Shown here: positions 1 to 8,109 of the stretch, one piece after another
How positions within the stretch are numbered: position 1 is the stretch's first letter
How the letters are laid out: every line of letters starts with the position of its first letter
Assembly: GCF_000472385.1 (NCBI RefSeq)
Contig: NZ_AWZU01000019.1
Coordinates: 62,309 to 126,308 of the forward strand
Reading direction: 5' to 3'
Length of the DNA: 64,000 bases
Source of the DNA: Bradyrhizobium sp. ARR65
GTDB taxonomy: Bacteria; Pseudomonadota; Alphaproteobacteria; Rhizobiales; Xanthobacteraceae
Made by a program: the position numbers and the translations under genes
Notes under the pieces: generated by a model
Databases searched by the model: none
Told to the model about the DNA's origin: nothing
Seen by the model: only the letters and a program-made list of their open reading frames with translations

Positions 1-373
1 CGTGCGCCTCGGCGGCCTTGGCGAGCCGCAGGCCGTGTTTGGCGATCAGCGCCTTGTTGGCGGTCACCACTGATTTGCCGGCTTTCAGCGCGGTCTCGAT
101 TGCGGAGAGCGCCGGCTCGCCGGCCCCCCCGATCAGTTCCACCAGACAATCGACCTCAGGATTTTCCGCAAGCGCCTGTGGATCCTTCGCCCAGGCGATG
201 CCGCGCAGATCGACGCCGCGCTTTTTCGCCTTTGAGCGCGCGGTGACGGCGACCACACGTACGGGGCGCCCACAACGCGACGCCAAGCTAGTGCCCTGGC
301 TCTCGATCAGACGGACGACCTCAGCACCCACGGTGCCGAGCCCCGCTATACCCACTCTCAGGGGTGCGACCAT
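1..373 (-). CDS. hom: Homoserine dehydrogenase, N-terminal part (cut by window edge)
   Basis: NAD(P)-dependent homoserine dehydrogenase, which reduces aspartate semialdehyde to homoserine on the way to threonine and methionine. About 124 N-terminal codons are visible; the gene continues beyond base 1. Reading down from the ATG at 373 the protein begins MVAPLRVGIAGLGTVGAEVV, a Rossmann GxGxxG nucleotide-binding loop. Further on come a VDCLVELIGG segment and a KSVVTANKALIAKHG segment, both typical of this family. It lies 80 bp downstream of the AlaC-type aminotransferase gene on the same strand, separated by a palindromic repeat. An aminotransferase followed by hom is a familiar order in Rhizobiales. 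An in-frame TTG lies a few codons upstream, but ATG 373 fits the family N-terminus better. Confidence 0.9.
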   Translation of the reverse strand, partial: MVAPLRVGIAGLGTVGAEVVRLIESQGTSLASRCGRPVRVVAVTARSKAKKRGVDLRGIAWAKDPQALAENPEVDCLVELIGGAGEPALSAIETALKAGKSVVTANKALIAKHGLRLAKAAEAH

Positions 374-407
374 AACAGACAAGACCTGGAAAGACTTTAT
401 GCTGCAG

Positions 408-452
408 GCATGATCTGATCCGAAAACCGGATTCCACTTTTCGGGATCATGC
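408..452. repeat. Palindromic intergenic repeat (rhizobial REP-like)
   Basis: A 45-bp imperfect inverted repeat with outer arms GCATGATC and GATCATGC and an inner CCGAAAACCGG / CTTTTCGGG pair. Elements of this GCATGATC...CCGAAAA kind recur between genes in rhizobial genomes (recalled, not searched). It abuts the stop codon of the aminotransferase gene and precedes hom, so its transcript could fold as an intercistronic stem. Confidence 0.75.
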
Positions 453-1673
453 CTACCGCCGGTTGGCGAGAGGAACCACGTTGTGCAACGTTTCGATGCC
501 GCTTTCAAGGAAGCGGCGCACGCCGCGGGCGGCCTGGCGGATACGCTGCTCGTTTTCCACCATGGCGATGCGCACATAGCCTTCGCCATGCTCGCCGAAA
601 CCGACGCCGGGTGAGACCACGACGCCGGACTTTTCCACCATGAGGGTCGCGAACTGCATGCTGCCTAGCGTCTTGAATGCTTCGGGCAGCGGCGCCCAGG
701 CGAACATCGAGGCTTCGGGCGGTGGAATCTCCCAGCCCGCGCGACCGAACGATTCGACCAGCGCATCGCGCCGCTTGCGATAGGTATCGCGCATCTCACG
801 AATGCAGTCCTCCGGACCGTTCAGCGCGGCGGTCGCCGCCACCTGAATCGGCGTGAACGCGCCGTAATCGAGATATGATTTGACGCGCGCCAAGGCCGCG
901 ATGATCCGCTCATTGCCGACGGCAAAGCCCATACGCCAGCCAGCCATGGAGAAGGTCTTCGACATCGAGGTGAACTCGACGGTGACGTCGATCGCGCCGG
1001 GCACCTGCAGCACGGACGGCGGCGGGTTGCGATCGTCGAAATAGACCTCCGCATAAGCGAGGTCCGAGAGGATGAAGATTTCGTGACGTTTCGCAAACGC
1101 CACGAGGTCCCGATAAAAGTCGAGACTGGCGACATAGGCCGTCGGATTGGAGGGATAGCAGACCACGAGCGCGATCGGCTTCGGGATGGAATGAACGATG
1201 GCGCGCTCGACCGCTTCGAAGAATTGCGGGGTCGGCTCGGACGGCACCGAGCGGATCACCCCGCCCGCCATCAGAAAGCCAAAGGCGTGGATCGGATAGC
1301 TCGGGTTCGGGCACAGGATGACGTCACCGGGCGCGGTGATCGCCTGGGCGACATTGGCAAAGCCTTCCTTGGAGCCGAGCGTCGCGACGATCTGCGTCTC
1401 CGGATTGAGCTTCACCCCGAAGCGCCGCGCATAATAAGCCGCCTGGGCCTTGCGCAGGCCGGGAATGCCGCGGGAGGCCGAGTAGCGGTCGGTCCGCGGC
1501 TTGCCCAGCGTCTCCTTCAATTTGTCCAGGACATGGGGTGGCGCCGGCAGGTCGGGATTGCCCATGCCAAGGTCGATGATATCGGCGCCGGCATTCCGCG
1601 CGGCCGCCTTGGCCCGGTTCACTTGCTCAAAAACGTAAGGCGGCAAACGGCGGATGCGGTAAAATTCTTCCAT
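453..1673 (-). CDS. alaC: AlaC-type PLP-dependent aminotransferase
   Basis: Fold-type I aminotransferase of 406 residues, close to the usual length. The sequence resembles E. coli AlaC (glutamate-pyruvate aminotransferase) along its length: a RIRRLPPYVF start, DIIDLGMGNPD, SRGIPGLR, GSKEGFANV, PNPSYPIH, YPSNPTA and a DLAYAE aspartate. The PLP lysine is in SMSKTFSMAGWRMGF. Family members are often labelled LL-diaminopimelate aminotransferase, and substrate choice between alanine and diaminopimelate cannot be decided here. Position just upstream of hom suggests a role in aspartate-family or alanine amino-acid synthesis. The ATG at 1673 gives the expected MEEFYRIRRLPPY N-terminus. Confidence 0.88.
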   Translation of the reverse strand: MEEFYRIRRLPPYVFEQVNRAKAAARNAGADIIDLGMGNPDLPAPPHVLDKLKETLGKPRTDRYSASRGIPGLRKAQAAYYARRFGVKLNPETQIVATLGSKEGFANVAQAITAPGDVILCPNPSYPIHAFGFLMAGGVIRSVPSEPTPQFFEAVERAIVHSIPKPIALVVCYPSNPTAYVASLDFYRDLVAFAKRHEIFILSDLAYAEVYFDDRNPPPSVLQVPGAIDVTVEFTSMSKTFSMAGWRMGFAVGNERIIAALARVKSYLDYGAFTPIQVAATAALNGPEDCIREMRDTYRKRRDALVESFGRAGWEIPPPEASMFAWAPLPEAFKTLGSMQFATLMVEKSGVVVSPGVGFGEHGEGYVRIAMVENEQRIRQAARGVRRFLESGIETLHNVVPLANRR

Positions 1674-1868
1674 GGCTCCTTAACTCCGGCAACCGGCATG
1701 GGCAGAATCGCAATCCCATTGGGGATTTGCGAAACGGAAATCCGACTTGCCCGAAAATCGTGCCGAATCAACGACCTAGCACGAATTCAGCGGCAAAATT
1801 CTAAACGGTTGCCCTGATTTGCGGTTGAGCACAGTTCTTTTAGCACGGACCGACGCCCGCGCCAGCGC

Positions 1869-2174
1869 TCACTTCGCGTTGGAATTTTGGGTGGTCGAAG
1901 CCTGACGGTCTCGCGCTTTGATCAATTCAGCTTCAATCTTGGCGCGCTGGTCCGGCGGGATCACTGCCTCGTCCCGGTCCGGCGGCAGGTCATGGACAGG
2001 CAGATAGGTGCCGGGGTCCTTGGCGTGCGCCGAGGCGTCCGCCGGCGCGCCGAGCGAAGGCAGATCGGCAATGGGGCTGGAGCAGCCGGCCAGGACAAAA
2101 GCCGACAACGCCAATATACCCAATGCAAGCACGCTTGTGTGCCGTCCGACCGACATCGCTTTGGCCAATCCCAT
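1869..2174 (-). CDS. Small putative lipoprotein
   Basis: A 101-residue protein with a hydrophobic signal segment ending in a lipobox (SAFVLAGCSS), so it is probably lipidated on the cysteine and anchored in the envelope. The mature part is short, rich in Pro, Asp and Ala, and ends in a charged stretch (IEAELIKARDRQ). No domain is recognised. A second methionine seven codons in (MSVGRHTSV) is an equally possible start. It stands alone on the minus strand, divergent from phaC, with a 220-bp shared upstream region. Confidence 0.7.
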   Translation of the reverse strand: MGLAKAMSVGRHTSVLALGILALSAFVLAGCSSPIADLPSLGAPADASAHAKDPGTYLPVHDLPPDRDEAVIPPDQRAKIEAELIKARDRQASTTQNSNAK

Positions 2175-2394
2175 TTCGCCGATTTAAGCAGCGCCCAATC
2201 TGCCGCAGCTCAAACCATTGTCGCCCGAAACGATTAGAGCCAGAAACAGTAGACGGGAGCGATAGGGCTGCAATGTGACGGAACCAAGATTGATTGTCGC
2301 AGTGCAACACGCACCGTGCCGCAAAAGTTAACTTGAAAACTGCTAGCGCTATCTCGCGGTGACGCAAGCGAAATGAATCGGTAGTGTCTTTCTC

Positions 2395-4200
2395 ATGAAC
2401 GACGTGAAGATCGATACCGGGCCAACCAAGACATTCGACGCCGAGGCCTTTGCGATGAATCTGGCCCGCGCGATGGAGAGCGGCGGCAAGGCGCTGGCTG
2501 CCTATCTGAAGCCGCGCGAAAGCGGCGAAATCAAAGACAATCCGCCCACTGAGCTTGCCGAGGTGATCAGGACGATGACCGCGGTCGCCGAATATTGGCT
2601 GGCCGACAATGAGCGCGCCTCCGACCTGCAGACCAGGATCGCCAAGGGATACCTCGACCTCTGGGGCTCGGCGGTACGGCGGCTCGCGGGGCAAGAGGCA
2701 GCGCCGGCGATCGCCCCCTCGCCGCGCGACAAGCGCTTTGCCGACCCGGAATGGAAATCGAATCACTTCTTTGATTTCGTGATGCAGCTTTATCTGCTGA
2801 GCGCACAATGGGCCCACGATCTCGTGCGCAATGCGGAAGGGCTCGATCCGCAGACGCGCAAGAAGGCCGAATTCTACGTCCAGCAGATCGTCAATGCGCT
2901 GGCGCCTTCGAACTTCGTGTTCACAAATCCGGAAGTGTTGCGCGAGACGCTGGCTTCCAGCGGCGACAATCTGGTGCGCGGCATGCAGATGCTGGCGGAA
3001 GACATCGAGGCCGGTAAGGGTATCCTCAAAATCCGTCAGTCCGATCCCGCCAATCTCCAGCTCGGCGTCAACATGGCGGTCACGCCCGGCAAGGTAATCT
3101 ATCAGAACGAGCTGATGCAGCTCATCCAGTACGAGCCGACGACGGAGAAGGTGCTGCGTACGCCGCTTCTGATCGTGCCGCCCTGGATCAACAAATTCTA
3201 CATCCTGGACCTGCGCCCAGAGAAATCCTTCATCAAATGGTGCGTCGACCAGGGCATCACGGTTTTCGTGATTTCCTGGGTCAATCCCGACAGGAGCTTG
3301 GGCGCCAAGACCTGGGAGGACTACATGAAGGAAGGCCCGCTCGCGGCGATGGACGCGATCGAAAAGGCCACCGGCGAAATGAAGGTGCATACGCTGGGGT
3401 ATTGCGTCGGCGGCACCCTGCTCGCCACCACGCTGGCCTGGCTTGCGGAAAAGCGGCGCGTGCGCACGACCTCGGCGACCTTGCTGGCGGCGCAGGTCGA
3501 CTTCACCCATGCCGGCGATTTGCTCGTGTTCGTCGATGAGGGCCAGATTTCGGCGCTGGAGCGCGACATGCAGGAGGCCGGCGTGCTGGAAGGCGCCAGG
3601 ATGGCGATGGCCTTCAACATGCTGCGCTCGAACGACCTGATCTGGTCCTACGTGGTCAGCAATTACTTGAAGGGGCAGCCGCCGGCCGCGTTCGATCTGC
3701 TACACTGGAATTCGGATGCAACGCGCATGCCCGCGGCCAACCACTCCTATTACCTGCGCAACTGCTATTTGGAGAACCGGCTGTCCTCAGGCACGATGGT
3801 GCTCGACAACACCTTGCTCGATCTCTCCAAGGTCAAGGTGCCGGTCTATAATCTGGCGACCCGCGAGGATCACATCGCGCCGGCCGATTCCGTGCTTTAC
3901 GGCTCGCAATTCTTTGGCGGGCCGGTGAAATTCGTGCTCTCCGGCTCCGGTCATATCGCCGGTGTCGTCAATCCGCCGGCGGCGAGCAAGTACCAGTACT
4001 GGACCAATGACGAGATTCGCGACATCTCGCTGCAGGACTGGTTGAACGCCGCGCAGGAACACAAGGGCTCCTGGTGGCCGGACTGGCGCGAATGGCTTGC
4101 CAGCATCGATGCGGAGGAAGTGCCGGCACGCAGCGTCGGCAGCGATGCCTTGCCGCCCATCGAGGACGCACCCGGAAGTTACGTCCGGGTCCGCTCATAG
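2395..4200 (+). CDS. phaC: Class I poly(3-hydroxyalkanoate) synthase
   Basis: Polymerises (R)-3-hydroxyacyl-CoA into polyhydroxyalkanoate at the granule surface. It has 601 residues, the usual size for class I PhaC. The lipase-like box is LGYCVGGT with the nucleophile at Cys337. Before it is the PPWINKFYILDL region typical of the family. The catalytic aspartate is in REDHIAP and the general-base histidine in GSGHIAGVVNPP, so the triad is complete. The ATG at 2395 leaves an N-terminal region of ordinary length. No phaR, phaZ or phasin gene is adjacent; the next gene encodes a MAPEG protein. Confidence 0.95.
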   Translation: MNDVKIDTGPTKTFDAEAFAMNLARAMESGGKALAAYLKPRESGEIKDNPPTELAEVIRTMTAVAEYWLADNERASDLQTRIAKGYLDLWGSAVRRLAGQEAAPAIAPSPRDKRFADPEWKSNHFFDFVMQLYLLSAQWAHDLVRNAEGLDPQTRKKAEFYVQQIVNALAPSNFVFTNPEVLRETLASSGDNLVRGMQMLAEDIEAGKGILKIRQSDPANLQLGVNMAVTPGKVIYQNELMQLIQYEPTTEKVLRTPLLIVPPWINKFYILDLRPEKSFIKWCVDQGITVFVISWVNPDRSLGAKTWEDYMKEGPLAAMDAIEKATGEMKVHTLGYCVGGTLLATTLAWLAEKRRVRTTSATLLAAQVDFTHAGDLLVFVDEGQISALERDMQEAGVLEGARMAMAFNMLRSNDLIWSYVVSNYLKGQPPAAFDLLHWNSDATRMPAANHSYYLRNCYLENRLSSGTMVLDNTLLDLSKVKVPVYNLATREDHIAPADSVLYGSQFFGGPVKFVLSGSGHIAGVVNPPAASKYQYWTNDEIRDISLQDWLNAAQEHKGSWWPDWREWLASIDAEEVPARSVGSDALPPIEDAPGSYVRVRS

Positions 4201-4282
4201 CGAAGGTTTGGCGAAGCTTCTTGCGCTCGGGTATAAGCACACCAGCAACACTGATCTCGAAAGCGCGTAAGAGGGGGAGACG

Positions 4283-4696
4283 ATGGCATCCGGATTGCTG
4301 ACACCCGAGTTGTTCTGGCTGACCTTGACCGTCATTTTGACGGGCATCTTGTGGATCCCCTACATCGTCAACCGTGCCCAGGTGCGCGGACTGTCCGGCA
4401 CGATGGCCAATCCGGCCCGCGACGCCAAGCCACATGCGCCATGGGCGACACGGCTGATGTTCGCCCACGACAACGCGGTTGAGAATCTGGTGATCTTTGC
4501 ACCCCTGGTGCTGATCCTCAACGAGATCGACTACTCGACCAAATGGACCGTCTACGCCAGCGCGGTCTATTTCTGGTCCCGCGTCGCGCATCTGATCGTC
4601 TACACGCTGGGGCTGGCGGTGTTCCGCACGCTCGCCTTCACCGTCGGTTTTCTGGCCCAGGCGGTGCTGGCGCTGGCGATCTTCGGGATTTTCTGA
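4283..4696 (+). CDS. MAPEG-family membrane protein
   Basis: A 137-residue integral membrane protein with about four hydrophobic segments: LFWLTLTVILTGILWIPYIV, NLVIFAPLVLILNEI, VYASAVYFWSRVAHLIVY and FTVGFLAQAVLALAIFGIF. The conserved MAPEG features include a FAHDNAVENLVIFAPLVL helix and the RVAHLIVYTLG helix. The eukaryotic family handles eicosanoids and glutathione conjugates; the role of bacterial short members is mostly unknown. A GAGGGGGAGACG ribosome-binding site precedes the ATG. It follows phaC by 82 bp and converges on the threonine dehydratase gene. Confidence 0.8.
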   Translation: MASGLLTPELFWLTLTVILTGILWIPYIVNRAQVRGLSGTMANPARDAKPHAPWATRLMFAHDNAVENLVIFAPLVLILNEIDYSTKWTVYASAVYFWSRVAHLIVYTLGLAVFRTLAFTVGFLAQAVLALAIFGIF

Positions 4697-4705
4697 GTTC
4701 GCCGC

Positions 4706-5950
4706 TCACATACAGCGCGCGATGAACCCCGCCGCGCTGAGCCGCGCCATCACGTCATCCAGATGTGCCCGGTCGCGCGTTTCGATGACGAGTTCGAGCA
4801 AGGTCGCCTTGGCCGGTAGATCGGAAAAGGTGCGCTGATGCGAGACTTCGATAATGTTGGCGCCAGCCTCGGCCAGCAGGATTGACACCGCGGCAAGCTG
4901 CCCCGGCCGGTCGACAAGATCGATCGCAAGCTGAGTCAGCCGTCCCTCGCGCGCGAGTTCGCGGGTCAAGACGGAAGCAATCAGCCTGGTATCGATGTTT
5001 CCGCCTGTCAGGATGAGACCGACATTGCGACCCGCAAAGCGTTCAGGGTTCGATATCACCGCGGCGAGCCCAGCAGCGCCGGCGCCTTCCACCACTGTCT
5101 TTTCGATCGAGATCAAACTCGCCACCGCCCGCTCGATCTGATCCTCGCTGACGAGCACGACGTCGTCGACCAGACCGCGGATGATCTGCGTCGTGATCCT
5201 TCCGGGCGATTTGACCGCGATGCCCTCGGCAAGGGTATCGCCGCGCATCGGCAGCGCCTGGTCGTAGATCGCATTGTACATCGACGGGTAAAGCTCGGCC
5301 TGAACGCCGAGGATCCGCAAATCCGGCCGCACGGCGCGCGCCGCGATCGCGATGCCGGAGATCAGCCCGCCGCCGCCGATCGGAACCACAAGCGTGTCCA
5401 GAAACGGCACCGCTTCGAGCATTTCAGGCGCGACGGTCCCCTGCCCCGCGATGATCAACGGATCGTCGTAAGGGTGGATCAGCGTCATGCCGTGGGCCTT
5501 GGCATGTGCGAGCGCGAATTCACCCGCCTCTTCCAGCGTGGCGCCGGAGATCATCACCGCCGCGCCATGCCGCCGCGTGTTTTCGATCTTCACCATCGGC
5601 GTGCCGATGGGCATCACGATGGTGGTGGGGATGCCGAGACGCTTGGCATGATAGGCGACGCCCTGCGCGTGATTGCCCGCCGACATCGCGATCACGCCGC
5701 GCCCGCATTGTTCGGGTGAAAGGGCCAAAAGGCGGTTCAACGCGCCGCGCTCCTTGAAGGAGGACGTGAACTGCAGATTCTCGAATTTGAGCCAGATCCG
5801 ACAGCCGCACATCTCGCCCAGCGTCCGGCTTTCCTCGCATGCGGTGACCAGCACCGCACCACGGATGGCAGTCGCTGCAGCGTTGATGTCGGCGGGCGTG
5901 ACTGGCAAGTTGGGCGTGTCTGCGCGCTTGTTATTAGAATCGGTCGGCAT
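4706..5950 (-). CDS. ilvA: Threonine ammonia-lyase (threonine dehydratase) with C-terminal ACT domain
   Basis: PLP enzyme converting threonine to 2-oxobutyrate and ammonia, the entry to isoleucine synthesis. It has 414 residues. The PLP lysine is in TSSFKERGALNR, the phosphate-binding glycine loop is PIGGGGLISG, and the substrate-contacting loop is SAGNHAQGVAYH. The C-terminal stretch from about residue 340 (LTQLAIDLVDRPGQLAAVSILLA...) looks like a single ACT-like regulatory domain. That architecture is the shorter one-ACT type rather than the roughly 510-residue E. coli IlvA with two, so catabolic versus biosynthetic use is uncertain. The gene sits downstream of argC and is separated from it by a cloverleaf-like palindrome. 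Confidence 0.88.
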   Translation of the reverse strand: MPTDSNNKRADTPNLPVTPADINAAATAIRGAVLVTACEESRTLGEMCGCRIWLKFENLQFTSSFKERGALNRLLALSPEQCGRGVIAMSAGNHAQGVAYHAKRLGIPTTIVMPIGTPMVKIENTRRHGAAVMISGATLEEAGEFALAHAKAHGMTLIHPYDDPLIIAGQGTVAPEMLEAVPFLDTLVVPIGGGGLISGIAIAARAVRPDLRILGVQAELYPSMYNAIYDQALPMRGDTLAEGIAVKSPGRITTQIIRGLVDDVVLVSEDQIERAVASLISIEKTVVEGAGAAGLAAVISNPERFAGRNVGLILTGGNIDTRLIASVLTRELAREGRLTQLAIDLVDRPGQLAAVSILLAEAGANIIEVSHQRTFSDLPAKATLLELVIETRDRAHLDDVMARLSAAGFIARCM

Positions 5951-5970
5951 CTTCGGCGGCCAATTTTGGC

Positions 5971-6057
5971 GCCGTCATTCCGGGGCGATGCGTTAGCATC
6001 GAACCCGGAATCTCGAGATTCCGGGTTCGGCTCTGCGAGCCGCCCCGGAATGACGGC
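5971..6057. repeat. Cloverleaf-shaped palindromic repeat, copy 1
   Basis: The outer arms 5971-5987 (GCCGTCATTCCGGGGCG) and 6041-6057 are perfect 17-bp reverse complements. Inside are three consecutive hairpins with almost no unpaired bases: 5987-6000 (GATGC-GTTA-GCATC), a perfect 28-bp palindrome at 6001-6028 (arm GAACCCGGAATCTC), and 6029-6041 (GGCTC-TGC-GAGCC). The second copy at 8003-8101 keeps the outer arm and the central arm but has different side-hairpin sequences. It lies between the argC stop and the ilvA start. Confidence 0.9.
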
Positions 6058-6067
6058 GTGAATGAAC

Positions 6068-7117
6068 TTACGGGAACAGCGCGATCTGCTCCAGTCCGGC
6101 GGTTTCCGGAAAGCCGAACATCAGGTTCATGTTCTGGATCGCCTGCCCGGCCGATCCCTTCACCAGATTGTCCAGCACCGAGATCACGATGGCCCGGTTC
6201 TTGATGCGATCGGGAAACACCCCGATCTGCACATAGTTGGACCCGCGTACATTCTGGGTCTGTGGCATCACGCCCTTTTTCGCAACATGGACGAACGGCT
6301 CGTTGCGATAGGCGTTCGAGAGCGCATCGCGCAAATCATCGACGCTCGCGCCATCGAGTCTGACATAGCACGTGCAAAGTTCGCCGCGCGCCATCGGAAT
6401 CAGGTGCGGCGTGAAATTCACGGTCACGGCACTACCGGCGGCGGCGCCGATCTCCTGCTCGATCTCGGGCGCATGACGATGCGTGCCGACGGAATAGGGC
6501 GACAGCCCCTCGCCCGCCTCCGAGAACAGTGTGTTCTGCTTCAGCCCGCGCCCGGCCCCGGTCACACCGGACTTGGCATCGATGAGAATGTCATGCACGT
6601 CGATCAGCTTGGCCTTGGCGAGCGGCACCAGGGCCAGCAACGACGCCGTCGGATAGCAGCCGGGGCAGGCCACCAGCCGGCTTGATGCAATTTTCTTCCG
6701 ATAGAATTCGGTCAGGCCGTAGACGGCTTCACCCTGCAGTTCCGGCGCGCGGTGCTCGTGTCCGTACCATTTCGCATAGACCTCCCTGTCGCGCAGCCGA
6801 AAATCCGCGGACATATCCAGGACCTTGATGGCCGGATTGGCTTTCAGGACCGCGGCGATGATCTCCTGAGTCGTGCCGTGCGGCAGGCCACAGAACACGG
6901 CATCGAGCTGCTCCCAATCGACCTTCTCCCATTCCACAAGCTTGGGCAGGTCCAGCATGAAGAAATGCGGGAACACGTCCTCCATTGCCCGGCCGGCATG
7001 GGTGTTGGCGGTCAAGGTCGTGATCTCGGCATGCGGATGCCGCGCCAGCAGGCGGACCGCATCCGCGCCGGTGTAACCGGAAGCGCCGAGGACACCGATT
7101 TTCTTCTTGCTGCTCAT
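6068..7117 (-). CDS. argC: N-acetyl-gamma-glutamyl-phosphate reductase
   Basis: Third step of arginine synthesis: NADPH-dependent reduction of N-acetylglutamyl phosphate to the semialdehyde. It has 349 residues, as expected for the long ArgC type. The N-terminal GVLGASGYTGADAVRLL loop binds NADP. The catalytic cysteine is in VACPGCYPTASLLAL. Further family signatures are SGVTGAGRG and VNFTPHLIPMARG. The ATG overlaps the stop of the PaiB-like gene by four bases (ATGA), so the two are likely co-transcribed and translationally coupled. Confidence 0.95.
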   Translation of the reverse strand: MSSKKKIGVLGASGYTGADAVRLLARHPHAEITTLTANTHAGRAMEDVFPHFFMLDLPKLVEWEKVDWEQLDAVFCGLPHGTTQEIIAAVLKANPAIKVLDMSADFRLRDREVYAKWYGHEHRAPELQGEAVYGLTEFYRKKIASSRLVACPGCYPTASLLALVPLAKAKLIDVHDILIDAKSGVTGAGRGLKQNTLFSEAGEGLSPYSVGTHRHAPEIEQEIGAAAGSAVTVNFTPHLIPMARGELCTCYVRLDGASVDDLRDALSNAYRNEPFVHVAKKGVMPQTQNVRGSNYVQIGVFPDRIKNRAIVISVLDNLVKGSAGQAIQNMNLMFGFPETAGLEQIALFP

Positions 7118-7782
7118 GTCTCGCTCCCATCATTGCCCGCCGCTTCGTTTGCAAATGCCGCAGGCCTGGCCTCACGCATCAGATGCGAAATCTGTTGTGC
7201 GTTCGCATCGGGCCTCGCGGCCAACGCGGCACTCACTGCGCGGTAATCCGCCTCGGTCTTGTGCTGGTTGAGCTTGAAGCTGCCTTCGATCTCCTCAACC
7301 GTCATCACCAGGCCGACGATCAACTTCTTCATCGCCTCAAACCGTCCCGCCGTCATTTTCGCCGATGTCCAGGGCCTCTTGGGCAAGAGCCGCTCCTCGA
7401 ACTTGGCACTCAGCGTATCGACCTGCACCGAGAGTTCGTCATCCGTCAGCACCCGCACCGGACCGGTCAGATGCACGGCCTGATAGAGCCAGGTCGGCAC
7501 CTGGTCGGGCGAGACGTAGTAATCCGCCGAGACATAGGCGTCGGCGCCGGTGACGGCCAGGAGCCACGACGATGTCCCTCCTGAGAGCTTTACCAGCGGA
7601 TTGTGACGGGCGACATGAAACGCCGCGCGCGGCGTGCCGTCCTCAGCGTATGACAGATAGAACGGCAGTGCGGAGGCGATCGGCTTGCCGCCGTCGAAAG
7701 CGCAGATGAGTCCAAATCCGCGCGCTTCGGCAAATTTCAGGCAGGCCGCGCGATCGGCTTTGAACATCGGGGGCGTGTACAT
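7114..7782 (-). CDS. PaiB-like FMN-binding protein
   Basis: A 222-residue protein of the PaiB / FMN-binding split-barrel family. It begins MYTPPMFKADRA and carries FGLICAF, ASALPFYLS, AFHVARHNP and the conserved C-terminal motifs PWTSAKM, IVGLVMTVEEIEGSFKLNQHK. Bacillus PaiB is described as a transcriptional regulator of sporulation and protease genes, but the fold binds flavin and the biochemical role in other bacteria is open. The gene overlaps argC by 4 bp, an arrangement with no obvious functional explanation. Confidence 0.82.
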   Translation of the reverse strand: MYTPPMFKADRAACLKFAEARGFGLICAFDGGKPIASALPFYLSYAEDGTPRAAFHVARHNPLVKLSGGTSSWLLAVTGADAYVSADYYVSPDQVPTWLYQAVHLTGPVRVLTDDELSVQVDTLSAKFEERLLPKRPWTSAKMTAGRFEAMKKLIVGLVMTVEEIEGSFKLNQHKTEADYRAVSAALAARPDANAQQISHLMREARPAAFANEAAGNDGSET

Positions 7783-8109
7783 GTCTCACTCCTATTTGAG
7801 CCAGGAGCCGCCGAACCGGATGCGCGTTTTCTTTTGAGGAGAATGCCGCAGGATCCAATCCGGCGGCAGAGGCGATGATCTCAAACGCCGACAACCGCCC
7901 ATGCCGCGCAGGCGCGGCGGCGGCGAGCGATGCGGATGGTCGCGACGCTGATCATGCGCGGGCCTATAAGCCGGCGCCTGTGCGCGGTCAAGATGCGACG
8001 GTGTCATTCCGGGGCGCTTGCAACGCAAGCGAACCCGGAATCTCGCGCCGCAACCTCCAGATTCCGGGTTCGCGCGCTCGAGGCGCGCGCCCCGGAATGA
8101 CGCTCCATC
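7783..8109. other. Intergenic stretch dominated by a palindromic repeat
   Basis: This 327-bp stretch upstream of the paiB-like gene contains the second cloverleaf-like repeat (8003-8101) directly after the MBL hydrolase stop. The remaining 200 bp should hold the paiB-argC promoter, but I could not pick out convincing -35/-10 boxes. Short reading frames here have no recognisable product. Confidence 0.5.
8003..8101. repeat. Cloverleaf-shaped palindromic repeat, copy 2
   Basis: The outer arms 8003-8016 (GTCATTCCGGGGCG) and 8088-8101 are perfect complements. Three hairpins follow inside: 8017-8029 (CTTGC-AAC-GCAAG), 8031-8071 (13-bp arm GAACCCGGAATCT with a longer loop than in copy 1), and 8072-8088 (GCGCG...CGCGC). 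The side hairpins differ in sequence from copy 1 while keeping the pairing, which suggests selection on structure or a copying mechanism tolerant of stem changes. It lies nine bases beyond the stop codon of the MBL hydrolase gene. Confidence 0.88.

Noticed and set aside
1990-3510. A 506-residue minus-strand open frame opposite phaC
   Set aside because: It has no family resemblance, is Arg/His-rich like other antisense frames in GC-rich DNA, and covers a clearly real gene on the other strand.
5971-6057. tRNA gene, suggested by the cloverleaf shape
   Set aside because: The central 28-bp palindrome leaves no anticodon loop, there are no conserved D- or T-loop bases, and the outer stem is far too long.
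7792-8028. A 78-residue minus-strand open frame upstream of the PaiB-like gene
   Set aside because: It runs into the palindromic repeat and is Arg/Pro/His-rich with no resemblance to a known protein.
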